From the NCBI GenBank assembly GCA_016709495.1, contig JADJMS010000024.1, positions 26,202 to 90,201 of the forward strand: a stretch of 64,000 nt of DNA. The letters are read 5' to 3'. The translations under genes and the position numbers were made by a program. Positions 17,591 through 26,869 of the stretch are shown piece after piece; position 1 is the stretch's first letter, and each line of letters begins with the position of its first letter. The DNA is from Candidatus Dechloromonas phosphorivorans (lineage in GTDB: Bacteria > Pseudomonadota > Gammaproteobacteria > Burkholderiales > Rhodocyclaceae). The notes below the pieces were generated by a model, which was given only the letters and a program-made list of their open reading frames with translations, ran no database searches and was not told the origin of the DNA.

Positions 17591-18114
17591 CGCGGCTTGA
17601 ACTGGTGGATTTTTGGCACGGAACGATGTGGGCCGTGGCCGGGATTGTGCAGGTCAGTTTCACCTTCACCAGCGTGCTGATGGCCACCGCCATAGGCACC
17701 GGATTCCGGCTGGAATGGTGCTTCGGTCTCGCTGACCATGCAACCGAGGCCTTTGACCATCTCGGCCAGCACGTGGTCAGTCTGAAAACGCAGTTTGCCG
17801 CCATTTTCAGTCGGCAAAATCTGCACCGGCACATGGCGATTGCCGAGGTGGTAGGCAGCGCGTGCAAAGAGCAGCGGGCTATTGGCAATGGCTTCGATTA
17901 GTTTCTCCGGCGCAGCACGGATTTCGACGATGGCGCTGTCTTCCTCAGCCTGCAATTTGTCGCCATCCTGCAGATAATCACCGCGCTCGAGAAATATGCC
18001 GGCTTCGGCGCCTGAAGCCAGTTTCACCTTGAGACGACTGCGCTTGCGTTCGTCGTAGGCCAAGGCGACTGAGTCGGTGGCAGGATGATTGGTTCGTTTA
18101 GAAAAAATCAGCAT
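17587..18114 (-). CDS. ureE: Urease accessory nickel chaperone UreE
   Basis: 175 residues. The N-terminal peptide-binding-like domain contains KLASGAEAGIFLERGDYLQD, and the C-terminal metal-binding domain has LGNRHVPVQI with the conserved His. The histidine-rich tail (GHQHAGEGETDLHNPGHGPH) is typical of nickel-storing UreE forms. It is two bases from the ureC stop and overlaps ureF by four bases. Confidence 0.95.
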   Translation of the reverse strand: MLIFSKRTNHPATDSVALAYDERKRSRLKVKLASGAEAGIFLERGDYLQDGDKLQAEEDSAIVEIRAAPEKLIEAIANSPLLFARAAYHLGNRHVPVQILPTENGGKLRFQTDHVLAEMVKGLGCMVSETEAPFQPESGAYGGGHQHAGEGETDLHNPGHGPHRSVPKIHQFKPR

Positions 18115-18116
18115 GG

Positions 18117-19826
18117 TTAGAAGAGAAAATAACGTTGCGCCAGCGGCAATTCAGTCGCCGGTTCGCAGACGAGATGCACGCCATCGGCCTTGACGACATA
18201 GGTTTCCGGATCGACGGTGATTTCCGGCGTCGCGCCGTTGTGCACCATGTCGGATTTTTTCAGCGTGCGCGTTCCAGAAACGGCGATCAGCGGTTTGCTC
18301 AGTCCAAGGGCGGCAACGGCTGGATTCTTCAGTGCCGCTTGAGATAAGAAATCCACCGAGGTTTTCAATGCCCTGCCGAAGCTGCCGAACATCGGCCGGT
18401 AATGCACTGGCTGCGGCGTCGGAATCGAGGCATTCGGGTCGCCCATGGCGGCGGCGGCGATCATGCCACCCTTGAGGATCAGCGACGGCTTGACACCAAA
18501 GAAGGCAGGTTTCCACAACACGAGATCGGCCAGCTTGCCGACTTCGATGGAACCGACGGTGTGCGCGATGCCGTGGGTCAGCGCCGGATTGATGGTGTAT
18601 TTGGCGATGTAGCGCTTGACGCGGAAATTGTCATTTCTTGCATTGTCTTCAGGGAGCGCGCCGCGTTGCAGCTTCATCTTGTGCGCCGCCTGCCAGGTGC
18701 GGATGATGACTTCGCCGACGCGGCCCATGGCCTGCGAATCGGAAGACATCATCGAGAAGGCGCCGAGGTCGTGCAGGATGTCTTCGGCGGCGATCGTTTC
18801 GCGGCGGATGCGGCTTTCGGCGAAGGCAATGTCCTCGGCGATGCTCGGGTCGAGGTGGTGGCAAACCATGAGCATATCGAGATGCTCGTCGATGGTATTG
18901 ACCGTGTAGGGCATGGTCGGGTTGGTCGAGCTGGGCAGGACATTGGACAGGCCGGCCGCCTTGATGATGTCCGGGGCGTGGCCGCCGCCGGCGCCTTCGG
19001 TGTGGAAGGTGTGGATGGTGCGGCCCTTGAAGGCGCCCAGTGTCGCTTCAACAAAGCCGGATTCGTTGAGCGTGTCGGAGTGGATGGCAACCTGAACGTC
19101 CATCTCGTCGGCCACCGTCAGGCAGCAGTCGATGGCCGCAGGTGTGGTGCCCCAATCTTCGTGCAGCTTGAGGCCCATGGCACCGGCTTCGACCTGTTCG
19201 CGCAGGGCTTCCGGCAGGCTGGCGTTGCCCTTGCCGAGAAAGCCGAGGTTCATCGGGAAGGCATCGGCCGCTTCGAGCATGCGGTGGATGTGCCACGGTC
19301 CCGGCGTACAGGTGGTGGCGAAGGTGCCGGTCGCCGGCCCGGTGCCGCCGCCGATCATCGTCGTGACGCCGGAGTAGAGCGCCTCGTCGATCTGCTGCGG
19401 GCAGATGAAATGGATGTGGCTGTCGATGCCGCCGGCCGTGACGATCATGCCTTCGCCGGCGATCACTTCGGTGCCGGGGCCGATGACGATATCGACACCG
19501 GGCTGGATGTCCGGATTGCCGGCCTTGCCGATGGCGGAGATGCGGCCGTCCTTGAGGCCGATGTCGGCCTTGATGATGCCGGTCACGGCGTCGACGATCA
19601 GGGCGTTGGTGATGACCGTATCGACGGTTTCCGCCGAGACGCGCTGGCCCTGGCCCATGCCGTCGCGGATGACCTTGCCACCGCCGAATTTCACTTCCTC
19701 GCCGTAGATGGTGTGGTCTTTCTCGACCTCGATGATCAGCTCGGTATCAGCCAGGCGCAGGCGGTCGCCGGTGGTCGGGCCGAACATTTCGGCATAGGCC
19801 TGACGGGTAATCTTTGTGCTCATCAC
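18117..19826 (-). CDS. ureC: Urease alpha subunit
   Basis: 569 residues, the catalytic subunit that hydrolyses urea to ammonia and carbamate. The di-nickel ligands are visible: HIH in GGIDSHIHFI (about 137-139), the carbamylated lysine in GLKLHEDWG, further His in VAIHSDTLNESG and IHTFHTEGAGGGHAPD, and the flap cysteine region MVCHHLDPS. Full length for the bacterial three-subunit type. Start overlaps the ureB stop by four bases. Long plus-strand frames over it are shadows of its high GC content. Confidence 0.98.
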   Translation of the reverse strand: MMSTKITRQAYAEMFGPTTGDRLRLADTELIIEVEKDHTIYGEEVKFGGGKVIRDGMGQGQRVSAETVDTVITNALIVDAVTGIIKADIGLKDGRISAIGKAGNPDIQPGVDIVIGPGTEVIAGEGMIVTAGGIDSHIHFICPQQIDEALYSGVTTMIGGGTGPATGTFATTCTPGPWHIHRMLEAADAFPMNLGFLGKGNASLPEALREQVEAGAMGLKLHEDWGTTPAAIDCCLTVADEMDVQVAIHSDTLNESGFVEATLGAFKGRTIHTFHTEGAGGGHAPDIIKAAGLSNVLPSSTNPTMPYTVNTIDEHLDMLMVCHHLDPSIAEDIAFAESRIRRETIAAEDILHDLGAFSMMSSDSQAMGRVGEVIIRTWQAAHKMKLQRGALPEDNARNDNFRVKRYIAKYTINPALTHGIAHTVGSIEVGKLADLVLWKPAFFGVKPSLILKGGMIAAAAMGDPNASIPTPQPVHYRPMFGSFGRALKTSVDFLSQAALKNPAVAALGLSKPLIAVSGTRTLKKSDMVHNGATPEITVDPETYVVKADGVHLVCEPATELPLAQRYFLF

Positions 19827-20128
19827 AGTGCTCCCTGAATCAGACCACGGAAACCATAAACCTTGCGCTCACCAGCCAGGGCGACCAGTTGCACGGTGCG
19901 TGTCTGGCCCGGCTCGAAGCGCACGGCGGTGCCGGCGGCGATGTCGAGGCGGAAGCCACGCGCCGCTTCGCGGTCGAAGCTCAGGCCGGCGTTGGTTTCA
20001 TAAAAATGGTAGTGCGAGCCGACCTGGATCGGCCGGTCGCCGGTGTTGGCGACGACCAGCGTGATCGTCGGGCGGCCGGCGTTGAGTTCGAGTTCGCCGG
20101 GTTCGGCGAGGAGTTCTCCGGGGATCAT
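19823..20128 (-). CDS. ureB: Urease beta subunit
   Basis: 101 residues starting MIPGELLAEPGELELNAGRP, the hallmark opening of UreB, with RPIQVGSHYHFYETN in the middle. It forms the structural scaffold of the (UreABC)3 enzyme. It is nine bases after ureA and overlaps ureC. Confidence 0.97.
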   Translation of the reverse strand: MIPGELLAEPGELELNAGRPTITLVVANTGDRPIQVGSHYHFYETNAGLSFDREAARGFRLDIAAGTAVRFEPGQTRTVQLVALAGERKVYGFRGLIQGAL

Positions 20129-20137
20129 GTCAGCTCC

Positions 20138-20440
20138 TCAAACAATCGGGTTATGCACGGTGACCAGCTTGGTTCCATCCGGAAAGGTCGCTTCAACCTG
20201 AATCTCAGGGATCAACTCGGCAATACCGTCCATCACATCGGCGCGAGTCAAAACCTGCGTGCCGGCGTGCATCAGCTCAGCAACCGTCCGGCCATCGCGC
20301 GCCCCTTCCATGATCGCGCAGGTGATCAGCGCCACGGCTTCCGGGTAGTTGAGCTTCAGGCCCCTGGCCTGGCGCCGTTCGGCAAGCAGGCCGGCGGTGA
20401 AGATCAGCAGTTTGTCTTTTTCGCGGGGTGTCAGTTCCAT
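20138..20440 (-). CDS. ureA: Urease gamma subunit
   Basis: 100 residues starting MELTPREKDKLLIFTAGLLA, then the conserved LNYPEAVALITCAIMEGARD and the ending FPDGTKLVTVHNPIV. It is the smallest structural subunit. Nine bases separate it from the ureD stop, within the same minus-strand operon. Confidence 0.97.
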   Translation of the reverse strand: MELTPREKDKLLIFTAGLLAERRQARGLKLNYPEAVALITCAIMEGARDGRTVAELMHAGTQVLTRADVMDGIAELIPEIQVEATFPDGTKLVTVHNPIV

Positions 20441-20449
20441 GCAGGCTCC

Positions 20450-21304
20450 TTAAGTATTCCAAATTCTTGGGGTAATTGCCGATCGACCGCAACAGACTGG
20501 GCGTATGACAGCCCACAGCGCGGCAAACCACAGACGGGCGGCTTCGCTATTGTCGCCGAGGTAACGGGCGACCAGCAGGCCCGGCAATGCGCTTAAGCCA
20601 TGATTGTCGCCATCAGCCGGCGCGATCTGGCGACAAGCGGCGAGCAGTTCCGGCGTCTGCGGGAAGGCGGCAAGCAGCGTGCCGCAAACCGTGGCGCCCG
20701 CCCAGCCGGCCGGGCTGTGCAACATGGCATCGTTGCCGGAAAAACTGCCGCGTTCGATCCAGATTGGTTGATTGTTGCGGTCAACCCGATAAAACAAGTC
20801 AAATTTTCCATGTTCAAAACGCTCACCGGCGGCCACGCGACCAAGGCAAAGGATGTCCCAACCGATATAACGGCTATCGGCAGCCAACGAAACACGGGTT
20901 TCCATGCGCGCCCTGGCGCCGTCGAAGACGATGGTTTCCTGCGGCAACCACTCCAGCGTGGCGCCCTCGCCCACCGTGACAGTTAGGCACTGCGAAGCCT
21001 CGGCCCCACCGCTGCGATACCACTTGCCTGCGCCCGGCGTCGTCAGCTGCGCGTGGGCGCCGGCGCCGACCTCAGCTGAAATCGCCAGATGATCGCCGCC
21101 GGCAATGCCCGATGGCGGGTGCAGCACAATGGCCTGACAGACCGCATCGCCCTCCGGATACAGCGCCTTCTGCACGCGCAACGGCCCGCAATGCCGGTTT
21201 TCGCGCAGCACCGTGCGTTCGCCCTGGCGGGCAAAACCAAGATGCAACTCGGCATGCCAGCTCGGCAAATGCTCCGGCTGCGATATGGGGAGGCGCGAGG
21301 TCAT
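20450..21304 (-). CDS. ureD: Urease accessory protein UreD
   Basis: 284 residues with VLHPPSGIAGGDHLAISAEV and LTTPGAGKWYRSGG, the signature regions of UreD/UreH. It binds the urease apoprotein and lets UreF and UreG dock for nickel insertion. It is the first gene of the operon ureDABCEF-DUF559-G. The last 15 residues (CCGRSAITPRIWNT) are encoded partly by a near-copy of the dispersed 12-base motif. A 15-base palindrome lies just upstream of the ATG. Confidence 0.95.
   Translation of the reverse strand: MTSRLPISQPEHLPSWHAELHLGFARQGERTVLRENRHCGPLRVQKALYPEGDAVCQAIVLHPPSGIAGGDHLAISAEVGAGAHAQLTTPGAGKWYRSGGAEASQCLTVTVGEGATLEWLPQETIVFDGARARMETRVSLAADSRYIGWDILCLGRVAAGERFEHGKFDLFYRVDRNNQPIWIERGSFSGNDAMLHSPAGWAGATVCGTLLAAFPQTPELLAACRQIAPADGDNHGLSALPGLLVARYLGDNSEAARLWFAALWAVIRPVCCGRSAITPRIWNT
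20482..20493 (-). repeat. Near match to dispersed motif (one mismatch)
   Basis: GTTGCGGTCGAT at the 3' end of ureD differs from the consensus only at the last base. Confidence 0.5.
20774..20785 (+). repeat. Dispersed motif GTTRCGGTCRAC, copy 6
   Basis: Exact match within ureD, opposite to the gene strand, read as VDRN in YRVDRNNQP. This is the one exact copy in the opposite orientation to the other eight. Confidence 0.75.
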
Positions 21305-21305
21305 A

Positions 21306-21320
21306 CCCGGATTATCCGGG
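21306..21320. promoter_or_regulatory. Palindrome before ureD
   Basis: CCCGGATTATCCGGG is a perfect 7-base inverted repeat around one base, starting two bases upstream of the ureD ATG. It could fold in the mRNA over the ribosome site or bind a regulator. Confidence 0.35.
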
Positions 21321-21381
21321 AAAGTTCACGCGCTTAGGAATACGCAGTTATGCGAAGGCTCAAGCCAAGACAAGCCGGTCG

Positions 21382-21663
21382 TCAATAGCAACGGTGATGT
21401 TTTGGATAGCGGGCAGATTGCACAAGCCCAAAGTTGATTGCAATCAACTTGGACAAACCGGAAAGCGCCAAGCTAAATTCCAAAATGGCCAGGGCAGATC
21501 GGGCGTTGAAAAACCATAGTGTTACAAGTACAGTGGTCAAGTACAAAGCAATCAGTACGACAACTCGGAACTCCTTGCCACCATGCATTTTCGGCACGGG
21601 CAATCCCAGCGTAGCCAATGCCAGCAGACTGCTAACAGCAAAAATCAATAGGTTGTTTAACAT
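21382..21663 (-). CDS. Small membrane protein, unknown
   Basis: 93 residues from ATG 21663 (MLNNLLIFAVSSLLALATLG), with three hydrophobic segments: 3-22, about 34-54 (VVVLIALYLTTVLVTLWFF) and a third near the C-terminus. Family not recognised. An upstream in-frame ATG at 21696 would add a polar leader and is less likely. It marks the start of an AT-richer stretch reaching to about 26.87 kb. Confidence 0.5.
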   Translation of the reverse strand: MLNNLLIFAVSSLLALATLGLPVPKMHGGKEFRVVVLIALYLTTVLVTLWFFNARSALAILEFSLALSGLSKLIAINFGLVQSARYPKHHRCY

Positions 21664-21861
21664 GTATTGATCATGAAAACAGTAAAGGTGACTCACTGTA
21701 AAACGATCTACACTGTTTTATGATGACAAATTTATGAAAAATATAAATTATTTTTACTAATCATAATTTTAGCAGGCCAGTTTGGTGCAATAGCTCAAAA
21801 TCCCTCCGCGTCAGAATAGTTGTCACCCCAATAGAATCTCAACCATAGGCGGCAATCGGGG

Positions 21862-23149
21862 ATGGAAATGGCAAGGTACTCGGAGAAATTCAAAGGTAGA
21901 GCGGTAGCGCGATTGCTTCCGCCGGAAAGCGCCGCAGTGGACGTGGTTGCCCGTAAAGTTGGCATTGGCGCAGGAACGCTCGAACGTTGGCGAGATGACG
22001 TGCAGTCCATGCCCGCCCAAGGGCGAGTATGGACTGCGGCGGCGCTGGCCGAACCGGAAGAAGCCAGAGCCAGCCCACAAGCCACCCGCCAAGACAGGAA
22101 GCGCATCAAGGAACTCGAACGCGAGTTTTTGCGCAAGGACCGGGCACTCGCCGAAACAGCAGCCCTGCTGGTGCTCTCAAAAAAAGTCGCGGCGATCTAC
22201 AACAAGGGAGAGGACGAATGATCAGTCTCGAAGACCGCCAAGCACTGGCCCAAGACATCCATATTGCCCATACGGCCGAGGCACGGCTCAAACCGGCCTG
22301 TGCGATGGCCGGCATTGAGCTGCGCACCCTCCAGCGTTGGCAGGCGAGCGATGGGCTGGTCGGCGCCTCAAATCCGCCAATCTTCTCTCAACTCGGTGTA
22401 TCAACTTTCAATCGCTGGCCTGTATCAATTTACATCCGCCGCAGACAGCGACCGCCGGTCGCAAGCAGTTCGTCCGCCCGCTGGCCACGCACTGACCGAG
22501 GCCGAACGGGCACACGTGCTGGCCGTGGCCAACGAACCCCGCTTTGCGGCGGGGCCACAGGCGCGCATTATGCCGATGCTGGCGGATGATGGCATTTACC
22601 AGACCAGCGAATCCACCTCAGCCTGGTGCTCAAGGCCCATGGCCAAACCGCTCACCGCAGGCGCACCAAGGCACCGCAGCAACGGCGACCGCTGACCACG
22701 CACATTGCGACCGAACCGCGCCAAGTGTGGTGTTGGGACATGACTTATCTGCCAGCCAAGGTGCAAGGCCAATGGTTTCACCTCTACCTCACCCTCGACC
22801 TCAATAGCCGCAAGATTGTCGGCTGGGAGGTGCATGACAGCGATCACGCTGATCATGCCGCACATCTGGTGCGCCGTAAGGCGCTGGCCGAGGGCATTGG
22901 TGTAACGTTGAGCATCGCCACAGTGGCATTCGTTACGTCAGCACAGCCCAGCGCCATGCTGGTGAGGATCAAGCCATTCTCGCCGCTCGACATGCGTTGT
23001 ATGCCTGGGCAAGAGACCTCAATCCCGCACACTGGTTAGCGAAAACGCGAAACTGGACGGCGGTCGGTGCCGTGACGCTGAATCCCGAATGCGATTGCAT
23101 CGTCAATGCGCGTTCGGCAGACAAGCACATTCAGCCGTTGGCCGCATGA
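21862..23149 (+). pseudogene. Degenerate IS3-family element (orfA and orfB remnants)
   Basis: OrfA (21862-22221) starts MARYSEKFKGRAVARLLPPE and ends LSKKVAAIYNKGEDE but appears to lack about 45 residues after RVWTAAALAEPEE. OrfB starts at 22218 (MISLEDRQALAQDIHIAHTA), is broken near 22365-22450 by about 80 unrelated bases, resumes with HALTEAERAHVLAVANEPRF, and keeps VWCWDMTYLPAK and KIVGWEVHDSDHADHA. It then loses most of the DDE core after ALAEGIG and finishes at 23149 with SADKHIQPLAA. It cannot encode an active transposase. Comparison is with remembered family sequences. Confidence 0.75.
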
Positions 23150-23270
23150 CCGAGGCGACAACTACCTTGACGCACGCCGCAGTCTCGCCGGCCCGTCCTG
23201 AGGCATCGGCACAGCCCAACATGAGATCATCAACGGGCCGCTTGGCAGATGAAAAACGGAATAATGCATT

Positions 23271-24421
23271 TCAGCAAGAATGCAGTACGAATTCAACACG
23301 TCGATCTACAGCATCTGTCGCATCATCCGTACCTGAACCAACTATATTTTTCGAAAAACCGAGACCCGAAGATTTGATACGTAACTTTAGATCACTGCTT
23401 TGCTGCACCAGAAGTTGAGAGACTCTATCTGCACGCTTTTTCGAAAGTGCTTCGTTAAGTACGGCACTGCCTGAACGTGATGCGTGCCCTTCAACTCGCA
23501 AGCATTTGCTGGATTTGCTTAGACGGTTGGCAACACGTGAGATCCAGTGAGCGTATTGCTCGGCGATGTCATAATCATCTCGAAACTCAGCACTACGAAC
23601 CCGGAAAAGAAACTTGAAGGAAAGTGTCCCTTGCTCTATCCCTGCATCTATAAGCCGATCCAATGCAGCCTCGGCTTCTCTTTTGTTCCCAAGGGCAAGT
23701 TCGCTCTGATAGACGCCAGACAGAGCCAGCAAATTACTCCCCTCCCTGACGGAGACTTCCTGGAATATTTTTTTGGCGTCAGCGTATTGGCCGGCCTCAT
23801 AAGCTACGATCCCTCGATCTGATTTGGCTTCGTTTTCAATTTCCCGAAATGATTTAGCCGGGACATCCGAATTACCGGGATTGCCTGACTCCTTCTTCTT
23901 GCCAATAGTTTGAAAAATCGGCGATTGCTGGAAAAACGAGATGGTGTCGGGTCAAACTGCCGCGCATTTATCCGAAAAGCCACACTGCCTCTGTTTCTCC
24001 CTTCCTTATTATTGACTGCAAGGTCAATGATGAACCAAGCATCTTCGGGCATTCTGGGATTTGGACGTTCATAAGCGACAGTCGCGGTAATTACGCTTGC
24101 AGAACCAACAGGAACATCCCCCCCCATTCGTTCAACCACTCGATCTGGCATCAAAGCCTTTAGATCGAGCATCAGAAATGTCTGCAACTCCCGCCCGGAC
24201 TTGGTGATTTCGCCTGATGCCAATGTAACGGCAGGACCAATCAAAATCGGAGCGTGACTAGGTAATAATGAAAATTCCTTCCTGAATTCCGTCGACAGTT
24301 CTGTCGCTACACCCCGGGAAGCCAGACGCGGCGACTGGTAAGAATTGCCAGGCAGCACAAACTGTTGCGCGCAAGCCGAGAGTACGCTCCACAACAAGCC
24401 AGAAAGCAGGATAGGACGCAT
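23271..24421 (-). pseudogene. OmpA/TPR-type lipoprotein, frameshifted paralogue
   Basis: The first frame (24421-23945) starts MRPILLSGLLWSVLSAC with a lipobox cysteine at 17. The frame changes near 23945 in a T-run (RQFDPTPSRF then FQQSPIFQTIGKKKESG) and continues to 23271 through a TPR-like region (YEAGQYADAKKIFQEVS) and an OmpA-like domain (VEGHASRSGSAVLNEALSKK, GTDDATDAVDRRVEFVL). The second half is clearly homologous to the next gene upstream (24449-25606), so this is a tandem paralogue. One base restores it, so a sequencing error is possible. Confidence 0.78.
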
Positions 24422-24448
24422 GATCAGTTATTGAATGGGCACTCATGG

Positions 24449-25606
24449 TCAATTGCAAGTCTTAACAATGAACTCAACGCGCCGATCAATGGCATCGGTT
24501 GCATCGTTGCTACCAGTTCCAACAATGGTCTCCTGAAAGCCCTTGCCATTGGCCTTGAGCTTACCTGCCGTAACAGGACTGAAATTTTGAATGGTCGCGA
24601 CCACCTTGGTGGCTCGCTGGAGAGATAAGCGGTCGTTATATTCGCTGCTGCCGGATTTGCTTGCATGGCCGGTCACATCAAGACATTTCGATTTGGCAAC
24701 CATCGTCTGTCCAATCGATTTTGTCCAAAGCTTGTATTGCAGCGGCAAATCGCCTGCATCCACGAAATCCGTTCCATTAACTTTAAAAAGAATCTTGATA
24801 GAAATGTTTCCTTCATCAAAACCAACAGCCAGAAATTTTCCGAAAGCTGATTCAGCCGGGATTTTTTTGCCTTGTTGCCACAAGCTCTGATAAATTCCTG
24901 AAAGAGCGCCCTGATGTTCAGGCGTTAATTTCAAGACCTCCCTGAAACCTTCCTCTGCTTCAACAAATTTGCCTTCGTCATACAAAGCAACGGCATCGGC
25001 AAAGCTGGCTTGAACCGTCAACTTTTCTTTCAGGGGCTGCGCCTTCCCATTCATTACTTCGATACGGTCTTTATGTCTTTTGTCCGTCAAGAACATTGGA
25101 GACTCTTTGAAGAATTTTGTAGGGTCACCTTGAAACTGACTGGATTGAAGATATGACTCAGATGCTGCGAGCTGCTTTCCCGTCACAACGTCAGCAACCA
25201 CCGTCTTCAACCTGATCCAGATACCCGGCTGCTCCGCCACTTTATCTTTAATCGGCGAGTAACTTGAGAGTACGATCCACTGCGCGGTCGCAATATTTTT
25301 TTTGCTTAACACCGAGAAATTTATATCTTTTGCTTCCTGGCCAAGCATGGTCGTTAGTTGCTGTTGAAAGACCTTGCCTGAAACGGCAACTTCAGCCGAA
25401 GACTCGTTAAAAAACTCATCAACGGGAACCGACTTGATGGAAGGCGATCCGACAAAAGTGATCTGACGACCAAGCGACTTGGCGATGTGCGCCAGCGCTT
25501 CCTTTGGATCCTTGAAATATGCGGGCTGATCGACGGGGCGAACGGGTGCCTGACAGGCGAACAAGGACATAATCAGGAAAAATTGTACGATTTTCAGCGA
25601 TCTCAT
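24449..25606 (-). CDS. OmpA/TPR-type lipoprotein
   Basis: 385 residues. A lipoprotein signal ends LFAC (Cys 18). A middle region with TPR-like helices (VALYDEGKFVEAEEGFREVL, GALSGIYQSLWQQGKK) precedes a C-terminal OmpA-like peptidoglycan-binding domain (LDVTGHASKSGSSEYNDRLS, ATDAIDRRVEFIVKTC). It is probably anchored to the outer membrane. It lies 13 bases after the caspase gene and 27 before its paralogue, all on the minus strand, so the three form one operon. Confidence 0.85.
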   Translation of the reverse strand: MRSLKIVQFFLIMSLFACQAPVRPVDQPAYFKDPKEALAHIAKSLGRQITFVGSPSIKSVPVDEFFNESSAEVAVSGKVFQQQLTTMLGQEAKDINFSVLSKKNIATAQWIVLSSYSPIKDKVAEQPGIWIRLKTVVADVVTGKQLAASESYLQSSQFQGDPTKFFKESPMFLTDKRHKDRIEVMNGKAQPLKEKLTVQASFADAVALYDEGKFVEAEEGFREVLKLTPEHQGALSGIYQSLWQQGKKIPAESAFGKFLAVGFDEGNISIKILFKVNGTDFVDAGDLPLQYKLWTKSIGQTMVAKSKCLDVTGHASKSGSSEYNDRLSLQRATKVVATIQNFSPVTAGKLKANGKGFQETIVGTGSNDATDAIDRRVEFIVKTCN

Positions 25607-25619
25607 GGAGAATTCCTAT

Positions 25620-26618
25620 TCATTTACACAACGGGGCGGCATCTGCTTCCTCAATTGAAAGCGCGATGATGCCTAGTGAAAATTTAGTGAAGATTTTTTT
25701 ACATACGGAACGGTCAATAACGATTTTTGCAGGAGAAGCAATGGAAGCACTCCTGTTTTGTTTAACTCTTCTTTCGGATGCGTCTACATTACCAGTAGCC
25801 AGAACAAAATCATATTCCAAAGAAGTATTCTCCCACGGAATCTGGCGATTTTCTGTTGCTATGCGAACATAACGCCGAATTGACCTGAATGCTTCCTCGA
25901 TACCAACACCTGGCTGAAACAGATATTTCAAAAGACCCAGGGTATATGGGCTGTGCTTGCTATCGCCGTCTTCAGCTGTTTTACCCGGGGCTGTTGAAAA
26001 TGCTATAAACGTATTATGGGGCGCAATTAATTCAGAAAGCCCCGCGGAAGCGTGAGGCAAAGCCGAAAACGGGTTGCTGCGACAAGCATCGAGAATAATG
26101 ATTGATGTTCTGTTCTTCTCGGAGGCCAGACTTTCCAACAAATAACCGAGATCGAACAATTTTGAAAGAAGGTCGGGATCGTCAATCCGAGCATCGACTG
26201 GAATCAGGTAATTTCGTCCATTAAGCTGAATACTGTGCCCAGCGTAGAAAAATAGCAGAATTTCACTATTAACTTGTGTACGGAGAAAGGCATCAACAGC
26301 TTCATAAATTTCAGTTTGCGTAGAATTATTCGACTTATGTATATTGAAACCGATGCTTCGCAAACGCTCCTCAATCGCCGAAACATCCTGCTGCGGTGTT
26401 TCAAGCGGCCCCCAGGAATAGGACTGATTGCCAATCAGAAGAGCACTTCTTTGACCTGCGCCATCTGAATGAGGCGATTTGATAGCCGCAGACACATTCT
26501 GCGGCATTTTTTTTGCGCCAGCATCATCCTTGCCCATTGTCACAGATGATCCAAAAAAAAATAGCAGGGTGACACAACAAGCAAATGCTTTCGAAAAAAA
26601 ATTCCCTTTTTTATACAA
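25620..26618 (-). CDS. Secreted caspase-like (C14) protease
   Basis: 332 residues. A hydrophobic signal (residues 7-27) is followed by a caspase/p20-like domain beginning RSALLIGNQSYSWGPLETPQ. The catalytic dyad is visible: His128 in LLFFYAGHSIQ and Cys179 in IIILDACRSNPF. The rest (TFIAFSTAPGKTAEDGDSKH, then YTLGLLKYL and FRSIRRYV) is typical of bacterial caspase homologues. The C-terminal 60 residues are not recognised. It is the first gene of an operon with two OmpA/TPR lipoproteins, suggesting a periplasmic or envelope role. The AT-rich gap upstream presumably holds the promoter. Confidence 0.88.
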   Translation of the reverse strand: MYKKGNFFSKAFACCVTLLFFFGSSVTMGKDDAGAKKMPQNVSAAIKSPHSDGAGQRSALLIGNQSYSWGPLETPQQDVSAIEERLRSIGFNIHKSNNSTQTEIYEAVDAFLRTQVNSEILLFFYAGHSIQLNGRNYLIPVDARIDDPDLLSKLFDLGYLLESLASEKNRTSIIILDACRSNPFSALPHASAGLSELIAPHNTFIAFSTAPGKTAEDGDSKHSPYTLGLLKYLFQPGVGIEEAFRSIRRYVRIATENRQIPWENTSLEYDFVLATGNVDASERRVKQNRSASIASPAKIVIDRSVCKKIFTKFSLGIIALSIEEADAAPLCK

Positions 26619-26866
26619 ATAAATACCAAATGCAAATATTGTTTTGAGGCTATGAGCGACCGCTATCGCCTATTTCTACTCAAATTGCATAGCGCCTAGT
26701 TTTATCTTGTTATTGACTGTTAATTATGTCAATAACAATTCTAATCGCTATCATCACAATTTTATTGATTTAGCTCAACTAATGTTTCAAATATGCGGAT
26801 TTTACGCAAGTTGGATCATTGAAAAAGCCGTCGCAAGCAATTACTACGGTTACAACGCACGTCGCA
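26619..26866. other. AT-rich gap upstream of caspase operon
   Basis: Roughly 250 bases with many A/T runs and no convincing gene. It must contain the caspase operon promoter on the minus strand; no clear -35/-10 pair could be singled out. It also marks the boundary with the GC-rich urt operon. Confidence 0.4.
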
Positions 26867-26869
26867 GGA

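Noticed and set aside
18402..19838. A 478-residue plus-strand open frame
   Set aside because: Antisense to ureC, which has all catalytic motifs on the minus strand.
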